Below, in pieces: positions 17,897 through 26,545 of a stretch of DNA of 64,000 bases. Position 1 is the stretch's first letter, and the number at the start of each line of letters is the position of its first letter. The notes beneath the pieces were generated by a model that saw only the letters and a list, made by a program, of their open reading frames with translations, searched no databases and was not told where the DNA came from. The position numbers were made by a program, and so were the translations under genes. The DNA is from Marinicella rhabdoformis (GTDB lineage: Bacteria; Pseudomonadota; Gammaproteobacteria; Xanthomonadales; Marinicellaceae), in NCBI RefSeq assembly GCF_009671245.1, contig NZ_VTFS01000001.1:1151914-1215913 (forward strand), written 5' to 3'.

Positions 17897-19080
17897 TGAT
17901 GAAAACCATAAAATTTATTTTACTGCTGGCTGCTATTTTGGCAGTCGCGTGGGTTACGCCTGCTTTATTACGCAATCCCGGCTTAATTCAAGTGGAACTA
18001 TTGGGTTATCAGGTCCAAATGACGGCGATTGCAGCAGCACTTTTGGTAGCTGCTTTGTTCTTAATCATTTGGGTCGCTTATGCCTTGTTCAAAGCACCAA
18101 AAACTGCCGTTAAGAACATCAAAGCCAACGTCGGTCGCAAGAAATTTGCTCGTGGGTTGTTGGCCTTGAGCGAAGGCAAATGGGCTCAGGCTGAAAAGCT
18201 ATTGATCCAATCGGTCAAACAAAGCCCAACACCCGAATTGTCTTACATGGCAGCAGCCAGAGCGGCCGTATCACAACACAACATTGAAGCCGCAGAGCAA
18301 TATTTAGACCAAGCTGAAGCCCTCATCGACAATCCTTTAACGGTGGATTTAACGCGCTGTGAAATTTGGTTAAAAACCGGCCAGGCCGACAAAGCCATGC
18401 CGCTGTTAGATTTGATCTTAAAAACCTACCCAAACAACCCAAAGGCGGTTCATTTATTAACCCAAGCCTCACAAGATTCAGGTCAGTGGCAACAGTTAAG
18501 AAACATTTTACCCAAGGCTGAAAAATTAAAAATCATCAACCCTGAACAGGCCCAATTACTTAATTTGCAAGCCACTGAAGCCCGCTTCCAAACTTTGGAC
18601 AGTGTTGAGCACCTGATGGCTTTATGGCAAGGCTTAAACAAAAAAGAGCAGGCACACTATTTGAACCAATTTTGTCAGCATGGCATTCGAGTAAGCGCTT
18701 TTCAGCAGGTCACTGAACAGATTGAAAAATCACAAAAAACCCAATTCAACAATTTATTGGTCGATTTTTGGTCCGAATTACCACACAACCTCAACCACAG
18801 ACTCAAAGTGGCTGAAAAATGGTTGTCACAACACCCCAGCAACCCACATGTGCTGATGTGTAATGCCAAATTACAAATGGCAAAAAAACAATGGGATCAA
18901 GCCGAATCGCTGTTACTCAAAAACATGGCCATTTCGCACAGCCCAGAAAGCGTTAAAGAAACCAACCAGCTGTTAGGTCAAGTTTATCAAGAACAACAAC
19001 AACCTGAAAAAGCACTCACACACTATCGCCTGGCCGCAAAAAGCAGCCAAGCCATCACAGTGATTGACCAAAACCACTGA
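17896..19080 (+). CDS. hemY: HemY-like TPR membrane protein
   Basis: 394 residues. Two membrane helices lie near the N-terminus (about 5-22 and 43-63), then the HemY N-domain segment (KKFARGLLALSEGKWAQAEKLLIQS) leads into tetratricopeptide-like helical repeats through to the end. HemY-type proteins sit in the inner membrane; their role in haem synthesis is not settled. This is not the unrelated protoporphyrinogen oxidase also called HemY in Gram-positives. It follows hemX with a 1-nt start/stop overlap, and a rho-independent terminator follows. Confidence 0.88.
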   Translation: MMKTIKFILLLAAILAVAWVTPALLRNPGLIQVELLGYQVQMTAIAAALLVAALFLIIWVAYALFKAPKTAVKNIKANVGRKKFARGLLALSEGKWAQAEKLLIQSVKQSPTPELSYMAAARAAVSQHNIEAAEQYLDQAEALIDNPLTVDLTRCEIWLKTGQADKAMPLLDLILKTYPNNPKAVHLLTQASQDSGQWQQLRNILPKAEKLKIINPEQAQLLNLQATEARFQTLDSVEHLMALWQGLNKKEQAHYLNQFCQHGIRVSAFQQVTEQIEKSQKTQFNNLLVDFWSELPHNLNHRLKVAEKWLSQHPSNPHVLMCNAKLQMAKKQWDQAESLLLKNMAISHSPESVKETNQLLGQVYQEQQQPEKALTHYRLAAKSSQAITVIDQNH

Positions 19081-19103
19081 AGTCATAAATCACAACAAAA
19101 ACG

Positions 19104-19143
19104 AAAATGCCAAACAGTGAAGTGTTCAGTTCGGCATTTTTTT
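19104..19143 (+). terminator. Rho-independent terminator after hemXY
   Basis: The sequence AAATGCCAAAC pairs imperfectly with GTTCGGCATTT around a loop of about 12 nt, followed by a T-run (19137-19143). It sits 24 nt after the hemY stop. The remaining stretch to 19428 shows no clear gene. Confidence 0.8.
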
Positions 19144-19428
19144 GTTTTATATGCTAAGTGCTTATTGAACAAAACTTTATCTCGTTTGAGTTGATATAAA
19201 TCCACACACCCATTCAAGCAATAACCTGTCTAACAAAAAGTCGCAACTATTCCTCTCAATATCAACAACATAAATCAATTGTATTCCAGTTTTTACCACC
19301 AAAAACCCAAACCTGTCCACCTGATTTCTTTGCCTAACTTATTGACGCTTATATGCTTGTACCCAAGTGGCAAATGCCATTGTTTATCAATCAACGACCG
19401 AAACAGGTCAAAAATTAGAGGTCATATT

Positions 19429-19905
19429 ATGAAAGTCAATCATTTGAAAAAAGTCATCGGATTATCAGTCTTAATCGCTGCCCAAGCATCAGCTGTACCT
19501 TGGTGTCATAACGGCACCATCGTTCAAGTAGCCAGCGTCAACTGGTCTGGTACCACCACAGTCGCCATGGCTGGCGGCATCACAGCACCACCGTCTGTCA
19601 CTGATGAAGACCGCTACCAAGTATTCCATGCCACCAACAATTATTGCCAAAGCTATGCCGGTGGTGGCGGCCCCATTTGGGGACCCAGCGTTCCTGGTGC
19701 CGGCTCTGTCACCACCATACAAACTGCCCCATATATTTTGACTAACACCGTCAATGATTATGACTTGAGTATGGGTGTTTCGTTCAATTGTAAGAAGTGT
19801 TATGCCATCCCTCCTTTAGTCGCTATTAAAGACTTCAAACACATTGCACCACTGCCTGGCACAGAGGGAAAAGAAGAGTATGAAGAAGTGGTCAGAGACC
19901 GTTAA
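19429..19905 (+). CDS. Small secreted protein of unknown function
   Basis: 158 residues from ATG 19429, chosen because AGAGGT lies 8-9 nt upstream and a clear signal peptide follows (MKVNHLKKVIGLSVLIAA, cleavage after ASA). An upstream in-frame start at 19279 lacks these. The mature part is Gly/Ala/Thr-rich with four cysteines, including a pair in FNCKKCYAIPP, and the tail is charged (EGKEEYEEVVRD). Likely a periplasmic or extracellular protein with disulfides. Flanked by terminators on both sides, so it is a monocistronic unit. Family not recognised. Confidence 0.7.
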   Translation: MKVNHLKKVIGLSVLIAAQASAVPWCHNGTIVQVASVNWSGTTTVAMAGGITAPPSVTDEDRYQVFHATNNYCQSYAGGGGPIWGPSVPGAGSVTTIQTAPYILTNTVNDYDLSMGVSFNCKKCYAIPPLVAIKDFKHIAPLPGTEGKEEYEEVVRDR

Positions 19906-19920
19906 TTATCAATCTTCATT

Positions 19921-19957
19921 AAAAGACAATCCATACCAGCTATGGATTGTCTTTTTC
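19921..19957 (+). terminator. Rho-independent terminator after the small secreted protein gene
   Basis: A near-perfect stem of AAAAGACAATCCATA with TATGGATTGTCTTTTT closes a 5-nt loop (CCAGC), with the T-run forming the 3' arm end. It starts 16 nt after the stop at 19905. Confidence 0.9.
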
Positions 19958-20056
19958 TATACAAAGGATAGCTTTCTATCGCTTAACCGCATAATGCATC
20001 ACTGTTAATTACCCCATTTCACGTTAAAATAAACAGCTTTTATTATTTCTGTCTGT

Positions 20057-21847
20057 ATGAAGTTGTTTGTTTTTTACATCATATTGCTGTCATTTGCCGC
20101 CGAAACGACAACAAATAACGCCACAGTCACCCATGGCTCATGTGAAACCAGTATTCAAACTGGAAATTACCCAAAAGCATTACAGGTCTGTAACCGTGCT
20201 TTAGACCAAGCTGATAAAAATGAAAAAACAACCGCACGTATCTACTTACAATTGGCAACCATACATCACGAGTTAGGTAACAAAGATGACGAATCCTATT
20301 ACTTAGCTAAAATCAAGTCGCACCCTCGCTTTATTGAGGACATCAAAATACAGTATGAATGGCACAGAAAAGTCGGCCAAAAATATTATTTTTCAGCCCA
20401 ATACGAAGCCGCAAAAAATAATTTGTACCAAGCACTCACTGTTGCTGAAAAAGAAGACCAGCCATTGTGGTTGAGTAAAAGTCATAATGACATGGGCTTG
20501 GTTGAATTTAAGTTAGCCAACTTCAAGGCTGCCTTACTTCATTATCAAAAAAGTTTGGAACTTAAGAAAAAACACGGTAACAATTATCAAATTGGAAAAA
20601 CGCTGAATAATTTAGGGTTAATTCATTTTAAATTAGAGCTGTTTCCTGAAGCGGTGGCATATTATGAAAATGCCATCTCACATTACTTGAATTACTCTGA
20701 ACAAGACCATTTTGACGAAAGGGTCTTTTATGACATCGCTCATATTTATGAAGACTTGAACAGGGCCTATTCTGCTAACAACAATCCACAAAAAGCAGGT
20801 GAATACGCTGAAGCCATTATGACTTCACTGAAGCTAAAAATTTCTCCTCAAGAACAGACCCGAGCTTTACTCAATTTGGCCATGTGGCACAGTAAAAAAA
20901 ATCACTTCAAACTGAGCCAATTATTTTTGAATGAAGCCAACGGCTTACTAGCAAACCAAGGCAACAATGAACTCAAGGCACAGTTTTATTTTTTGAGCAG
21001 CGAACTTAACTTGAATCAAGGACAAACACAGCTGGCTGAAACCAATGCCTTGACAGGGTTATCTCTGGCTAAATCATTAGAAAATGATCTGCTCATCACT
21101 GACGCCTATGAATTGTTAGGCCATATTTACCAGTCTTCTGATCCTACAAAGGCTTTGGATGCCATGCAACAATACCAAGCTTATCGTGAGGCATTCCTTA
21201 AAAAGAAATACGATTCTGACCTCAGATCTGTTCAGCATGAAATTGAAAAACAACAAATAGAACAAAAACTGTTGAACCAAGAGTTAACCAACATCGAGCA
21301 GCAGCATCAGCTACAACAACTCACCAATCTGGTTTTATGGGCTGTGATATTTTTGGTATTGGTCATTGCCATATTAATTATTTACCACATCAAAAGAAAA
21401 AAAGAAAAAGAAGACCTGATCAAAGCCATTCACTACCACAAACAGCAACTGATATTGTTAGAGGCAACACAAAATCAAACTGAATCAGAACAATCTGAAA
21501 ATGACCCCAGCCGGTTTAAAATCCAATTGAAAGAACAGTTGGTCACCGCCATGATTGATGCCGTTAATATTTGGGAAAAGAACACCCAAACCACGCAAAT
21601 TGATTTGGCGGAACAATCAAAAATTTGGACGGTGTCTGTAGACAATGGCACGCTCAGAACACGGTCTCTGGATAAATACCTGTCTATAGACAAAATACCT
21701 CAAAACCCGAGGTGGCGAAATGTCGTCAAAACCTGTCACTTTATCCTCAGTCATGACCAATTAAACAGCCAGGACAGAGGTGAACTCAACAACCACCTAG
21801 AACGCATCATGGACACGGTAAGAAATGTATCACTCAGCAATTCTTAA
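20057..21847 (+). CDS. Signal peptide-TPR-transmembrane protein with a C-terminal conserved helical domain
   Basis: 596 residues. A signal peptide (1-16) precedes periplasmic tetratricopeptide repeats (about 25-370; clear units such as KSHNDMGLVEFKLANFKAAL and KTLNNLGLIHFKLELFPEAV). A coiled coil (about 385-425) leads to a membrane helix (about 427-447, LVLWAVIFLVLVIAILIIY), then a cytoplasmic Lys/Glu stretch and a C-terminal domain (about 490-590) with IWEKNTQTTQIDLAEQS, RTRSLDKYLSIDKIP and PRWRNVVKTCHFIL. I recall this last module from the ends of TPR or regulator-like proteins in other gammaproteobacteria. No kinase, GGDEF or DNA-binding motif is visible. A receptor-like signalling role is inference. 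Confidence 0.75.
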   Translation: MKLFVFYIILLSFAAETTTNNATVTHGSCETSIQTGNYPKALQVCNRALDQADKNEKTTARIYLQLATIHHELGNKDDESYYLAKIKSHPRFIEDIKIQYEWHRKVGQKYYFSAQYEAAKNNLYQALTVAEKEDQPLWLSKSHNDMGLVEFKLANFKAALLHYQKSLELKKKHGNNYQIGKTLNNLGLIHFKLELFPEAVAYYENAISHYLNYSEQDHFDERVFYDIAHIYEDLNRAYSANNNPQKAGEYAEAIMTSLKLKISPQEQTRALLNLAMWHSKKNHFKLSQLFLNEANGLLANQGNNELKAQFYFLSSELNLNQGQTQLAETNALTGLSLAKSLENDLLITDAYELLGHIYQSSDPTKALDAMQQYQAYREAFLKKKYDSDLRSVQHEIEKQQIEQKLLNQELTNIEQQHQLQQLTNLVLWAVIFLVLVIAILIIYHIKRKKEKEDLIKAIHYHKQQLILLEATQNQTESEQSENDPSRFKIQLKEQLVTAMIDAVNIWEKNTQTTQIDLAEQSKIWTVSVDNGTLRTRSLDKYLSIDKIPQNPRWRNVVKTCHFILSHDQLNSQDRGELNNHLERIMDTVRNVSLSNS

Positions 21848-21902
21848 TCGCCTTTGCCCAATCCGCATCAATCAAACACGGGCCAAACAAAGGCAAGCAG
21901 TT

Positions 21903-22436
21903 TTATTTTCTGACTGAATAAGGCGCTTTTTTCAATAACAGCTCAACACAATTAAACTTCAAACCATGTTCATATTTATAGGCTGTGTGATGGTTTATTG
22001 AAGCCGTGCTGCCATCCGTGAACGTGTTTGGCGCAGTAAATTGAGGTACCAAGCCATGCGGATATTCGGCTGCGTGTGATAAAGCATACGCATTACACAT
22101 ATCTATGGCTACGCTTCTTGATGCACTGAAGTGATCAAACACCCCACAGGTTTTATTCATGCCTTCAGATTCAAAATCACAATCGGTGGCACCCACTTTT
22201 TTAAACTCTCTTGGATTTGAGCTGCCAGATCGCTTGACCAACTTACCCAATTCGTATTTTGATTTTTTAACATGCAATGCCGTTAGCAAATCTTCCTCAC
22301 TTAATTCATATGACACAGCAACATGATACGGGTTGACCGCATAATCATCACTGAACACCAACATTTCAGTTAAAAACTCATGTGACCAGGATGTACCACA
22401 TAACAACAAAGTCGCTAACAAACTCATTTTTCTCAT
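21903..22436 (-). CDS. Hypothetical periplasmic protein
   Basis: 177 residues from ATG 22434-22436, preferred over an in-frame GTG at 22445 because AGGGTGA sits about 7 nt upstream. A signal peptide is evident (MRKMSLLATLLLCGTSWS). The mature part has four or five cysteines (including DCDFESEGMNKTC and a CVELLLKK near the end) that could form disulfides, and a HEFLTEMLVF start. I do not recognise a family. It converges with the TPR gene. Confidence 0.65.
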   Translation of the reverse strand: MRKMSLLATLLLCGTSWSHEFLTEMLVFSDDYAVNPYHVAVSYELSEEDLLTALHVKKSKYELGKLVKRSGSSNPREFKKVGATDCDFESEGMNKTCGVFDHFSASRSVAIDMCNAYALSHAAEYPHGLVPQFTAPNTFTDGSTASINHHTAYKYEHGLKFNCVELLLKKAPYSVRK

Positions 22437-22634
22437 TATTTTCACCCTAAATTAATTGAAGCAATTATTTTAGCTTCGAGCCGATAGAAAGTGTGGATAA
22501 ACAATGGTAAAAACTGGAATTATTTACATAATATCTTTTATCATCAACAGGATACACAAACAAACCCAACTACTTAACCCTTAAGAAAAACAAAAAAAAC
22601 AAGCCCTTTGAGATCAAAAGTTTACCCAGCCACC

Positions 22635-22976
22635 TCAGCTTCGTTTGATCCAACCTATGCTCAGTACCCACCGAGCGCCTTGTTTAACTTCGGTCACTTG
22701 GTGCAGGTGTAAATCTGGGCGAAACAATTTGATCCGCTTGGTTTCATAAATCGTTTCATCACAAACGAATTCACCGCCTTGCTTGGCCTGTTTCAAAACC
22801 ACATTCAAACGCACATGTTTGCCCTTTTCATTTTTATCAGTGTGTGGCGGAATAACCGAACCTTGATTGAAACGCAACAGGTAACAATCAAAAGCAATCG
22901 GCCAAGACAAACCGGCCAAAAACATTTTGTCATAACCTGTTTTTTGCCTGCCTTTTTGCCACCGCAGCCACTTCAT
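22635..22976 (-). CDS. Small 2-oxoglutarate/Fe(II) oxygenase-like protein
   Basis: 113 residues. The compact double-stranded beta-helix ligands are visible: HTDK (His and Asp, about residues 46-48), a second His in the LHLHQVTEV strand (about 90-96) and Arg in GARWVLSIGW, matching the HxD...H...R set of 2OG-Fe(II) oxygenases. PPHTDKNEKGKHVRLNVVL resembles prolyl-hydroxylase or AlkB-type cores but the protein is short, so its substrate is not clear. ATG overlaps the acpH-like gene stop (ATGA, 22973-22976), implying coupling. Confidence 0.7.
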   Translation of the reverse strand: MKWLRWQKGRQKTGYDKMFLAGLSWPIAFDCYLLRFNQGSVIPPHTDKNEKGKHVRLNVVLKQAKQGGEFVCDETIYETKRIKLFRPDLHLHQVTEVKQGARWVLSIGWIKRS

Positions 22977-23587
22977 ATCAAATAATTATTGCTTTGACTG
23001 CCCAAAGGATGGTTTTTGAAATGTTCAATCAATTGAGGAAAAAATTGCAAAAAGTCAGATTCAAACTGCTCATAAGTTGACTCTATGGTTGGCACATAAT
23101 GATTCATAGAATCCTTGGCTTTAATCCGATCTGAAAGGCGCAATTCAACGCGCAATAAAGCCGCGACAAAACCACTGAATTCAGCATAACTGCCCAACAT
23201 ATTGGTTTCTATCACCCGGCTGATGACGCGGTGGGCTTTGGGTGGAAAATCAGCAATCAATAAATCAGACTCTTGATGAAAAATCGCCAACATGTTATCC
23301 AATGGGGTTTCACTAAAGGACTGCCAATGCACCGCCAAAAAATGGTCATACAACAAATCCACAACCACACCTTTTAAGTAACCTTTAAACTCAAAACGCG
23401 ATTTACTCTTCGCAACCACCGCATGTGAATCTGTGAATGCATCAATCGCCTTGTGCATCAGCATGCCCTGCTCGATGCTTTGTGGCGCACCATCCCAAAC
23501 CCGACCTTTCATTGGATCGGCCAACAAATTCCCCAGCTGATACTCAACATCCCTTTTCGACAACAAGACATGAGCCAGCCAGTTCAT
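22973..23587 (-). CDS. acpH: Acyl carrier protein phosphodiesterase-like protein
   Basis: 204 residues matching the AcpH (DUF479) family, which removes 4'-phosphopantetheine from ACP. Family signatures: MNWLAHVLLS at the start, GNLLADPMKGR, MLMHKAIDAFTDSH and GVVVDLLYDHFLAVHW. The His/Asp residues in these motifs are the metal ligands expected for an HD-like hydrolase. Downstream it overlaps the 2OG oxygenase gene by 4 nt. Confidence 0.85.
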   Translation of the reverse strand: MNWLAHVLLSKRDVEYQLGNLLADPMKGRVWDGAPQSIEQGMLMHKAIDAFTDSHAVVAKSKSRFEFKGYLKGVVVDLLYDHFLAVHWQSFSETPLDNMLAIFHQESDLLIADFPPKAHRVISRVIETNMLGSYAEFSGFVAALLRVELRLSDRIKAKDSMNHYVPTIESTYEQFESDFLQFFPQLIEHFKNHPLGSQSNNYLI

Positions 23588-23593
23588 AAGGGC

Positions 23594-24049
23594 TTACACT
23601 TCGCTCACTGAATAAGCATCCGCTGCTGAATCAAAACCGCCGCGCTCTTCTTCAATGGCCACGGCCATGGCATCTTCTTCTGTTTCCATGGGGACAGCAT
23701 TTTCACCATGGCTTTTATAATAAGCTTCAAAGACTTCGAGTCTTTTTGTCCGATCACGTGGGTAATCATCGCCAAAAAACAACATGGCTTGTTTTAGAAT
23801 ATTTGAAGTTTTGGGCATGCCCAGTGTTTGAAACGCAAAAACAGCCTCAGGTGCCAACACACCAGTAGAATTATCAAAAAACTGTCCCAAACCACCATTC
23901 ATGATTTCAGAGTTTGCCCAATGGCCTGCCAATAAAATTTGCTGTTTATTCGTTAAGACATCAAACGACTTGAGAAACATCTCCTCACCATCATAAATAT
24001 TCACATCATCCCAAATGGGTGCTATTACATCCCAATAGTCATCACTCAT
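23594..24049 (-). CDS. DUF4375 (DMP19-like) protein
   Basis: 151 residues, acidic, no signal or membrane segment. The segment SEIMNGGLGQFFDNSTG fits the N-x-x-NGG-x-x-QFFxN core of the DUF4375/DMP19 domain, followed by PEAVFAFQTLGM. Such proteins occur singly and next to toxin-immunity type genes, but their function is unsettled. It lies 6 nt upstream of the acpH-like gene. Confidence 0.7.
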   Translation of the reverse strand: MSDDYWDVIAPIWDDVNIYDGEEMFLKSFDVLTNKQQILLAGHWANSEIMNGGLGQFFDNSTGVLAPEAVFAFQTLGMPKTSNILKQAMLFFGDDYPRDRTKRLEVFEAYYKSHGENAVPMETEEDAMAVAIEEERGGFDSAADAYSVSEV

Positions 24050-24078
24050 AAGTACTGTTCCTTTTGAATAGTTAACAC

Positions 24079-24465
24079 TTAATCAACTACAGCCACACCC
24101 GGTGGATAATACGTGACCTCAAAACGAATGCCATCTGGGTCTTTCATAAACAAGGCTTTCACACCGCCAAAATCTTGAATCTCAGGCACATCAAAACCAG
24201 CTGCTTTCATTTCTGTTTGCACCTTAACAACAAACTCAGGCGTCGGTGCAACAAAACCCAAATGATTCATCCCCGCACCATAGCGTTGATAAGCACTGGT
24301 ACCAGATTTCGCTTGGTTGAACTGAAAAAAGAAACCGGCTTTGTCTGTCCAAACCCACTCTTTGACTTGCGTAAAGCCAACCAATTCAAGTAGCTTGACA
24401 TAGTAAGGCATGCTCTCTTTTAATGAGCTTACCAAAATGGTCATGTGATCTATTTTAAGTGTCAT
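24079..24465 (-). CDS. VOC (glyoxalase/bleomycin-resistance fold) family protein
   Basis: 128 residues from ATG 24463-24465 (MTLKIDHMTILV), one nucleotide after the stop of the GNAT gene; a longer frame to 24576 runs back through that gene and was rejected. Two beta-alpha-beta-beta-beta modules are seen: KIDHMTILVSSLKESMPYYV with the first metal-ligand His, then NHLGFVAPTPEFV, and DPDGIRFEVTYYP with the terminal Glu. Divalent-metal enzyme or binding protein of unknown substrate. Confidence 0.85.
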   Translation of the reverse strand: MTLKIDHMTILVSSLKESMPYYVKLLELVGFTQVKEWVWTDKAGFFFQFNQAKSGTSAYQRYGAGMNHLGFVAPTPEFVVKVQTEMKAAGFDVPEIQDFGGVKALFMKDPDGIRFEVTYYPPGVAVVD

Positions 24466-24466
24466 G

Positions 24467-24958
24467 TCAGCTCGCTTCCGCAGCTTGTAGCGAAACCAGT
24501 TTGATGCCGTCTGCAGCTGTTTGCGTACCCACTTCTTTGAAACCAAAACCTTGATGGAATTTGAGAGAGCCCACATTCAGCGGTTTAATATAAAACTCAC
24601 AAGTCAATACTGGAACTTGTTGCAATCGTGCACATTCAAACAAATCTTCATACAAAGCCGAACCCAAGCGCATCCCAGCAAAATCCTTTGAAATCACAAT
24701 CCGGTCAATGTATACAAAACGCTCATAACGTGACTGAAAAAAAGCAAAATTATCATTCTCATAATCCGCCGATTCATCCATAGCAAACAAAAAACCCGCC
24801 ACCACACCATCCACCTCAACCACCTTGTGATAACAAGCCAAAGCGTCCAATGCCTCTAACCGCAACCCATCCATTGGACTGGTTTTATCCACTTCTGATT
24901 GGTTTAATTGAACAATGGCATTGAAGTCAGATTTTTGGGCGTTTCTAATATTTTTCAT
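24467..24958 (-). CDS. GNAT-family N-acetyltransferase
   Basis: 163 residues from ATG 24956-24958 (MKNIRNAQKSDFNAI), the usual GNAT start; a GTG at 24970 would add four residues. Acetyl-CoA-binding motif A is YIDRIVISKDFAGMRLGSALYEDLF, with the R/Q-x-x-G-x-G/A loop present as GMRLGSAL; the final HQGFGFKEVGTQ is motif B. Substrate unknown. Confidence 0.85.
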   Translation of the reverse strand: MKNIRNAQKSDFNAIVQLNQSEVDKTSPMDGLRLEALDALACYHKVVEVDGVVAGFLFAMDESADYENDNFAFFQSRYERFVYIDRIVISKDFAGMRLGSALYEDLFECARLQQVPVLTCEFYIKPLNVGSLKFHQGFGFKEVGTQTAADGIKLVSLQAAEAS

Positions 24959-24962
24959 GATT

Positions 24963-25559
24963 TTATTCACTGCATTCTTTATCTAAATTTTCAGCATGAC
25001 TTTGTAACAATTGCTTTAAATCATAATAATCAATTGCATCAATTTCATACTTTTCATTGCTATCTTCATCCAAAAAATCGAACTTTTTATTTTTAAATTC
25101 AAAGTTAAAACAAGGTAACCATGATATTTGATTGTCATCCATCTCAATCACTTTCAAGTCATTTAAATCTACATGTACAGCATGTCTTGCATATCTGGGC
25201 ATAACAAACCCTGTACCATCAGTCTTAATTTTCACAAGCCAGAGCTGGTCTTTTCCATACCAGTAATAAACATCTCCCGCATAATGATCCGTCGTTGCTA
25301 TAGTGAAAAACTGAGGCAATTGTGCTCCAGTAATTTGTTCTATTACTTCTGCCTTCAAAGCCAATGGAGGTGGGTCCATACAAATTGCCTCTCCATTGGT
25401 GCACTTTTCAAATTCTTCCAAAAACCACTTTTTATTAACCTTTATTAGAGCAACACTGTATGCGACATGCTTTTGGTTTAATGTTGGGTATTTTTTAAGC
25501 TTAGGGTTCATACCACAAGCTGACAGCATCAAAATGACTGTAAGAATTATGTTTTTCAT
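24963..25559 (-). CDS. Putative lipoprotein, unknown function
   Basis: 198 residues. A lipoprotein signal is clear: hydrophobic ILTVILML then SAC at Cys15, followed by GMNPKL; the +2 Gly suggests outer-membrane sorting. The mature part contains a C..GEAIC pair (about 53-60), an aromatic beta-rich centre (TDHYAGDVYYWYGKDQLWLV) and an acidic C-terminal tail. No family recognised. Confidence 0.7.
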   Translation of the reverse strand: MKNIILTVILMLSACGMNPKLKKYPTLNQKHVAYSVALIKVNKKWFLEEFEKCTNGEAICMDPPPLALKAEVIEQITGAQLPQFFTIATTDHYAGDVYYWYGKDQLWLVKIKTDGTGFVMPRYARHAVHVDLNDLKVIEMDDNQISWLPCFNFEFKNKKFDFLDEDSNEKYEIDAIDYYDLKQLLQSHAENLDKECSE

Positions 25560-25619
25560 AACTTAATAACTTTAATTTAGAACTCAATCACTAAAAGTTT
25601 AGCATTTAACCACTAACAC

Positions 25620-26060
25620 CTAGTACGAAAGGGGCTTGTATTTGATTTCAGCACCGTCCGGCTTTTCCTTGATTTGCTTACCAATGGCGCCTGAAAACTT
25701 AATGATTGCTTCAAAAGGTGCCATTTTCACATTTGAACCACCATACTCACCACCCAAGGCACCCGGCACCACCATATAAAACTTATGGCCTGGCTTGAGT
25801 TTCCCATGTTTTTTGATGGCTTCATCCACCATCGCAGACATAAACCAATCTTCAACAAAAGCTTCGTCTTGAATCAGCGTGTTGTAATCATCAATTGACT
25901 CCGCAACCACTTCACAAGAAACATCTTCAGGCGATAAACGCCAAAACCTATTCTCAGGGTCTTTTATGATGACATTGCCAAATTCATTTTCTACAACTAC
26001 CTCTTGCGGCTCAATACCAATCCAACCCCAAGCATTTTTGATTTCTTTAATAATATCCAT
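25620..26060 (-). CDS. DUF1851-like (Tdi1 immunity-type) protein
   Basis: 146 residues, cytosolic. It begins DIIKEIKNAWGWIGIEPQEVV and includes GNVIIKDPENRFWRLSPEDVSC, and later LKPGHKFYMVVPGALGGEYG followed by a helix. This is the layout of the SUKH/GAD-DUF1851 group to which the type VI immunity protein Tdi1 belongs. No cognate effector is adjacent. The assignment is by resemblance only; a solitary immunity gene or a housekeeping relative are both possible. Confidence 0.5.
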   Translation of the reverse strand: MDIIKEIKNAWGWIGIEPQEVVVENEFGNVIIKDPENRFWRLSPEDVSCEVVAESIDDYNTLIQDEAFVEDWFMSAMVDEAIKKHGKLKPGHKFYMVVPGALGGEYGGSNVKMAPFEAIIKFSGAIGKQIKEKPDGAEIKYKPLSY

Positions 26061-26184
26061 TCAGCCATTATCGCTTAATTCTTTGGTTTATTAATACAAT
26101 TACAGTCAGAGTTTGGAGTTTTTTAATCAATCGCCAATAATCTCTATGCATTTCCAATCTGGAGATTGTGGGCAAGAAAAACAG

Positions 26185-26499
26185 CTACAGAAAATCATTA
26201 TTAACCAGCATCACCCCAATAAATAGAACCCACAACATGGCAATGAAAGTCATTATATGAAACAAATGCAACCACTTGTTCCCTTTAAAATAATTTAAGC
26301 ATGCGATTATTGATGCCAAAGGCCATAAAAAAAGCAAAATAAATAAGTTTGTAAGCCAAGAATAAACAATGCCATTTACATTTATCAAATAGGCCAGACC
26401 AAACAGCATTAAAACCAACAAACCATGTGCTGAAACAGCCAATCGAATTCCAGCTGGATTTGAGTCTTTTGCCCAAAACAACACACTGATGAAAACCAA
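26185..26499 (-). CDS. Small integral membrane protein, start uncertain
   Basis: At least 104 residues with about three membrane helices (residues about 20-40, 45-65, 80-100 of this frame). The frame shown starts at a TTG (26499), but the same frame stays open upstream and reads as a continuation of a hydrophobic helix (LLHAIIFYGYLVF) until close to the M23 peptidase stop at 26546, without an ATG, GTG or TTG. The real start is probably a rarer codon (CTG or ATT) just after the peptidase gene, with coupled translation. Function unknown. Confidence 0.45.
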   Translation of the reverse strand: MVFISVLFWAKDSNPAGIRLAVSAHGLLVLMLFGLAYLINVNGIVYSWLTNLFILLFLWPLASIIACLNYFKGNKWLHLFHIMTFIAMLWVLFIGVMLVNNDFL

Positions 26500-26545
26500 A
26501 TAACCATAAAAGATGATCGCATGAAGCAGTTCGTTGTTAATTAAT

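Noticed and set aside
25620-26060. A type VI effector-immunity pair
   Set aside because: The DUF1851-like protein could be an immunity protein, but no effector, Rhs or Vgr gene lies nearby, so no pair can be claimed.
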